Shown: positions 59,821 to 64,000 of the stretch, one piece after another
How the letters are laid out: the number at the start of each line of letters is the position of its first letter
How positions within the stretch are numbered: position 1 is the first letter of the stretch
Source of the DNA: Vespula vulgaris
Taxonomy: Eukaryota > Arthropoda > Insecta > Hymenoptera > Vespidae
Direction: 5' to 3'
DNA: 64,000 nt
Assembly (NCBI RefSeq): GCF_905475345.1
Contig: NC_066592.1
Span: 8,173,501-8,237,500, forward strand
The notes under the pieces: model-generated
The model's database searches: none
What the model saw: the letters and a program-made list of their open reading frames with translations, nothing else
Told to the model about the DNA's origin: nothing
Made by a program: the position numbers and the translations under genes

Positions 59821-59829
<9 letters not shown>

Positions 59830-59912
<83 letters not shown>
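59830..59912. repeat. (TAGA)n microsatellite
   Basis: About 20 perfect TAGA units. Confidence 0.98.
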
Positions 59913-59913
<1 letters not shown>

Positions 59914-60380
59914 AAAAAAGATGAAAAGAGATTTCTAGGTAACGCAAACAGAAACGTACCAGTTCGAGAAAGTTAAGAAATATTCTACGTAACACGTATA
60001 TCCATGTTTGGCCTATTGCGGCAACTACCTGATTTTAGAATGTGAGAATCATTCAAGACATGAGGCCGCTTGAGAGAACCATCGATTCAGGTTCCTTCGG
60101 TTTCATACTAATCGATTAAAGTAATAAGCAATGAGTATAAATATACGTACTAGATCTCTTCATTATTTAATAACTCCAGAGATACGATCGATGCTGAGAT
60201 TATTTAGAAACTGGAATGTAAATATAATACTTATACATTACTAATATAATACTTGTACGCACTTATATGAATATATACACACTTAATATATATATATTTT
60301 TTTCATTTTATTATGATCTTAATGTATTTAGAAGTATGTTTATATATATATATTTTTTTTTAACATATTTCAAAGTATGT

Positions 60381-60383
<3 letters not shown>

Positions 60384-60414
<31 letters not shown>
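60384..60414. repeat. (CA)n microsatellite flanked by direct repeats
   Basis: About 15 CA units. ACATATTTCAAA occurs on both sides (about 60364 and 60413), suggesting a local duplication. Confidence 0.9.
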
Positions 60415-60418
<4 letters not shown>

Positions 60419-60655
60419 TTCAAAATACGTTAAGATCCTAGTAAGATGAGAATTACTAACTAGTTCGGCCAATGCCTGTACGATACGTTTCCTTCGTTTT
60501 GTTTTCTTTCCAACAACCCGATTCATTATCTTCGACCGCAAAGCAGCCGGAAACTCGATGACGGGGCGCGACGTTATTTGCCTGCCTGCACGCGTAATCG
60601 GAGGGACGATAATACTACTGATTACGAGTAAACGTTATAATTTAATGGGTTCGCG

Positions 60656-60707
<52 letters not shown>

Positions 60708-61229
60708 CTACATTTATAGATATTCGATAAAATCGTGCCAGTCCTAGCTCCGACAGCAAGTTCCCGTAATTCCTCTCGATTTTCCACGATAGTGGTCGTA
60801 GTAGTGTGGTACTCGTTGCTTTTCTTTCATACGTAGTAATTGAAATCATCGTTGTTTTTATTGTTGTTTTTATTGTTGTTTTTTTTCTTTCTTTTTTTTC
60901 CTTTCGCCCCCACCCACTCTATTTCCTCATTCGTCTCCTCTTTCTTTACTTTAGACGTTTCCTTTTTTCTCTCTTTCTCTCTCTCTCTCTTTTTTTTCCC
61001 GTCATTTTTTCTTATTTTTCTTTTCTCTTCTATTTTTTTGTCTTTTTCTTTTTCTTTTTCTTTTTTGTCTACGTACTAAGTACACATGCGATGACGACAG
61101 GAAGAGAACGATAGAGTGAATAGAGAGGACTTTGCGCGAACGATAAAGTTGCGTATTCCTAACTAAAGATCCTCGCAATCATCGCGTTTTTTGCTTTTGA
61201 ATTTTTTTCAAACGTTTGACTTTGATAAT

Positions 61230-61232
61230 CAG

Positions 61233-61282
<50 letters not shown>
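61230..61282. repeat. (ATT)n microsatellite
   Basis: About 17 ATT units followed by diverged ATTATT-rich DNA to 61400. Confidence 0.95.
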
Positions 61283-62152
61283 GATTAATTGTTATTATTT
61301 TGTACGTCATAATAACACAATGCTATTATTTCTGTATTATCTTATTATTTTATTATTATTTTGTAATCAATGTTATTATTCTCTTATTATTAAGTGTCAT
61401 TATTTTGTTGAATTGTTTATTTTTCGATGCTTTCTCAAAAACGCGAACGATGGATCTTCGCAATCGATTTTTACAAAGTAATTATTTATAATTAAAAAGA
61501 AAAGGAGGTAAATGTCAATGGAAAGAAAGTCGAAAGAATTCGTCATCAAGAATAGTTTACGATTAGAAGGAATGATCGTAATTCGTTAGATTCAATCATC
61601 GGTTGATAGTACCGTAAACGATTTGTGCAAACTTGGAATTTTTGTCGTATCTTTATTAATATCTCGTATAGAAGATCGAGATTGAATGATCTCGAATCGA
61701 TTAAATTCCTATGCAAAAAAGAAGAAAAGAAAAGAAAGACAAAAAGAAAGAAAAAGAAATGAAGAAAAGAGAAGAGTGAGGATGAGGATATCGAAAATGA
61801 TCTTTCGTCGTTGAAACGACACGAGCAAACGTAGCAGCACATCGTTGTCGATGTAGAGAGTCTTAGGTGAAAGTTTCGCGTTGCGTCTACGCCCTTAATA
61901 CGACGTCTTGCTTCTCTCTATGTATGCGTGTGCCACGAAGAGAGAAAGGAAGAGAGAGATAGAGAGAAAGATAGAGATAGAGATAGAGAGAAAGAGAGAG
62001 AGAGAGAGAGAAGGAAGAGAAGTTCTAACGCCGACAAAAGTTGTGCGCAGTTTCGCGCCAACTTTGCACGTACAAATGTGTGCATGTACACTTGTATATC
62101 CTTATACGTTCGTAGATATGTTTCTATGTGTATATGTATATATCTATTTGTG

Positions 62153-62187
<35 letters not shown>

Positions 62188-62229
62188 GTGCGTAAGGAAT
62201 TTGCGAACCGAACTTCAAAGTACCCGCGC

Positions 62230-62260
62230 GATATTACATTCGTTATATTAATGTAATATC
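62230..62260. other. Perfect 11-bp stem-loop
   Basis: GATATTACATT and AATGTAATATC enclose a 9-nt loop. Isolated; could be a MITE core or chance. Confidence 0.5.
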
Positions 62261-62895
62261 AAGGGTAACGACTGCACCAGGATACGAGCTTAATGATAGG
62301 CCAAAAAGCGCTATCTCGTTTTTGGAAGTCGTTATAACTTCGATTTCGCTAGTTTCTTCTTCTTCTCTGTCTTCGTCTTCTTCGTTTTACTTCCTCTTTT
62401 TTTTTTTGTTCTTATATTTGCATCTTCGACGTATCAAACATACGACTCGCGTTTAAATATAACAGAAAATAAATTCGATATCTTAATATAATCGAATTAT
62501 GGGTATCTCTTTCCTAGGGGAACTTGTGAGCTTTTGAAGATTCATTTGGTGAAAAAAAAAGAAGAAGGGGAAAAAGAAAGAAAGAAAGAAAAACGAAAAA
62601 GAAATACGAAATCGATATAAATCTTCTTGACGTACGATTTCAAGTGTGTGTTCTATCAGACGCATTATGCACGTTTACGCAATTGGTTTTTGCGATCGAC
62701 ACATGATCGTACACATCCTCGGTAACGGTTGCAATAAAGTTTCCATAAATAATTCGCTCGACGTACGTTCGACGTGTTTCAAAGTTAATTGTTGATGATC
62801 TCACTCGACGATATCCTTTCGTATCTTCTTTTAATTACGCTAATCGCGTTTTAAAGGGGATTACAAATGGGAGAATTAGAATACGATCAGTTACA

Positions 62896-62897
<2 letters not shown>

Positions 62898-62942
<45 letters not shown>
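62898..62942. repeat. (AAAT)n microsatellite
   Basis: About 11 TAAA units. Confidence 0.95.
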
Positions 62943-62943
<1 letters not shown>

Positions 62944-63641
62944 AGATAAATGAAATACATAGATAGATTAGATACACACGTTACGTATGTTCTCATCGAA
63001 CGAGTCTATATCATATTCTCTCAGTTATACTTCCAAAAGACGTGTGTATTTTTTTAAGGAGATTTTGATTGATGACCATGACCAACGATAAGAGATTTTA
63101 CGAGATATAGTTAATAACAAATCCAGGGACAACGAATACCTGTGTGATTACGTTGTCTCACTACACGAATTTCGCCTGTTAACTTTATTTTTTTTCTTTC
63201 CATCTTCGTTCAAATCACATCGATGCAACACTTCCTAATTAATAAACTCCCTCAAGTGAATCTCTCGGTACACCATACATGTTTTATAGACATCGTGTGT
63301 ATATACATATATATATATATATGTACACATAACAAATATTTTTACCTTGTAATTCTCTAAGTAATATTTAGAAACGTTAGTACGAGAGAAACGATCATTA
63401 TCTTACGTTCCTGAAAACGAAGATTCTAAGAAGTGAAGCGAAAAGATGTCCTTGAACGTTTTCTAAAGAGGATCGTTAGATCGCTTTCCTTTTATTTTTA
63501 TTTTTTTTTTTTATTTTGCTTTACATCTTTATTTTACTTGAAATAATATATTCAGTCATATATTCGATGTAGAACTTTGAGTAATATTAACGTATTTAGA
63601 TTGTCATGATTGCATCGGAGATAAAATTGCTACTAAAATTC

Positions 63642-63643
<2 letters not shown>

Positions 63644-63699
<56 letters not shown>

Positions 63700-63712
63700 T
63701 TCTCTCTTTCTA
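63644..63712. repeat. (CT)n microsatellite
   Basis: CT units with TTT breaks; a similar tract is at 63923-63970. Confidence 0.95.
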
Positions 63713-63925
63713 TGGCCAGCCAAGGAACGCGTCCTCGTCTCTTCTGGCGCACGTTCGTACGCGCACGTAACACGCACGTAGCACAAGTAGCGGTAGGAGG
63801 AGTAGTGACATAACCTTTTGTCAACCGATTAACCCCTGATCTCACGATACGACGAGCTCTGTCACGATCTGGGAAACACCTGATGTTATTTTCTACGTCA
63901 CTTTCTCTATCTCTCTCATCCTCTC

Positions 63926-63972
<47 letters not shown>

Positions 63973-64000
63973 TTTTCTCTTCGTCTGTCCATCTGTTTTT

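Larger units (their letters stand above)
43964..64000 (+). other. Probable long first intron (continues past the window)
   Basis: No second exon joining the donor at 43964 in the required phase is recognisable before the window ends. The 20 kb hold simple repeats, the tandem array at 56255-58326, several CpG-rich islands and AT-rich unique DNA. Long first introns full of regulatory sequence are typical of insect developmental genes. Whether the whole stretch is intronic is inferred; separate unrecognised genes could lie inside it. Confidence 0.5.
58886..64000. other. Intronic or intergenic DNA to the window end
   Basis: Contains (CT)n at 59125-59152, (TAGA)n at 59830-59912, (CA)n at 60384-60414, (CT)n at 60658-60712, T/C-rich tracts at 60855-61065, (ATT)n at 61230-61282, GA-rich units at 61940-62012, TA/GTAT units at 62118-62190, (AAAT)n at 62898-62942, TA at 63303-63322, and (CT)n at 63644-63712 and 63923-63970. 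Complex islands at 60535-60650 and 63715-63900 have no recognisable genes. Confidence 0.55.

Noticed and set aside
1..64000. CRISPR array, bacterial operon, rRNA or telomeric TTAGG tandem repeats
   Set aside because: None found; the regular repeats are microsatellites or the two tandem arrays described.

Overview
The window looks like nuclear DNA of an insect, most plausibly a hymenopteran (wasp, bee or ant). It is AT-rich, with many perfect (GA)n/(CT)n, (TA)n and tri-/tetranucleotide tracts, CpG-rich islets between them, and almost no recognisable coding sequence. The species is an inference: no gene here identifies it. There is no sign of a bacterial, viral or plasmid backbone, and no operons or CRISPR arrays.

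Only one protein-coding segment is convincing. It is a 5' coding exon on the + strand at 43023-43963, beginning at an ATG with an in-frame stop 60 nt upstream and ending at a good splice donor (CAG|GTAATT). It encodes about 313 disordered residues rich in Asn, Gly, Pro, His, Ala and Met, as is common at the N-terminus of insect nuclear regulators. I could not name the gene. About 1.6 kb upstream (41400-43022) is a CpG- and GAGA-rich promoter/5' leader with an initiator-like TCAGTG and a possible 33-residue upstream ORF. The 20 kb downstream (43964-64000) is most simply the first intron.

Positions 1-41400 are upstream or intergenic DNA: simple repeats interrupted by complex, often CpG-rich islands carrying inverted repeats and clusters of homeodomain, POU, Sox, Exd/Hth, RFX and E-box-like words. 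These are candidate enhancers. Two weak coding candidates (40072-40518 and 50348-50545) and a tRNA-like A-box/B-box relic (27047-27110) are also noted.

Two diverged tandem arrays of non-microsatellite units stand out. One (7260-8220) has about six units with 138-210 bp spacing and a conserved core. The other (56255-58326) has seven units of 268-321 bp; every unit carries a CTCF-like core (CGCCAYCTGTAG type) followed 15-18 nt later by an E2F-like TTTCGCGGGAAA box (one mutated copy). The second array abuts a CpG-rich island at 58590-58800 and is the most unusual structure in the window. A possible degenerate transposon with inverted ends lies at 31626-32480.
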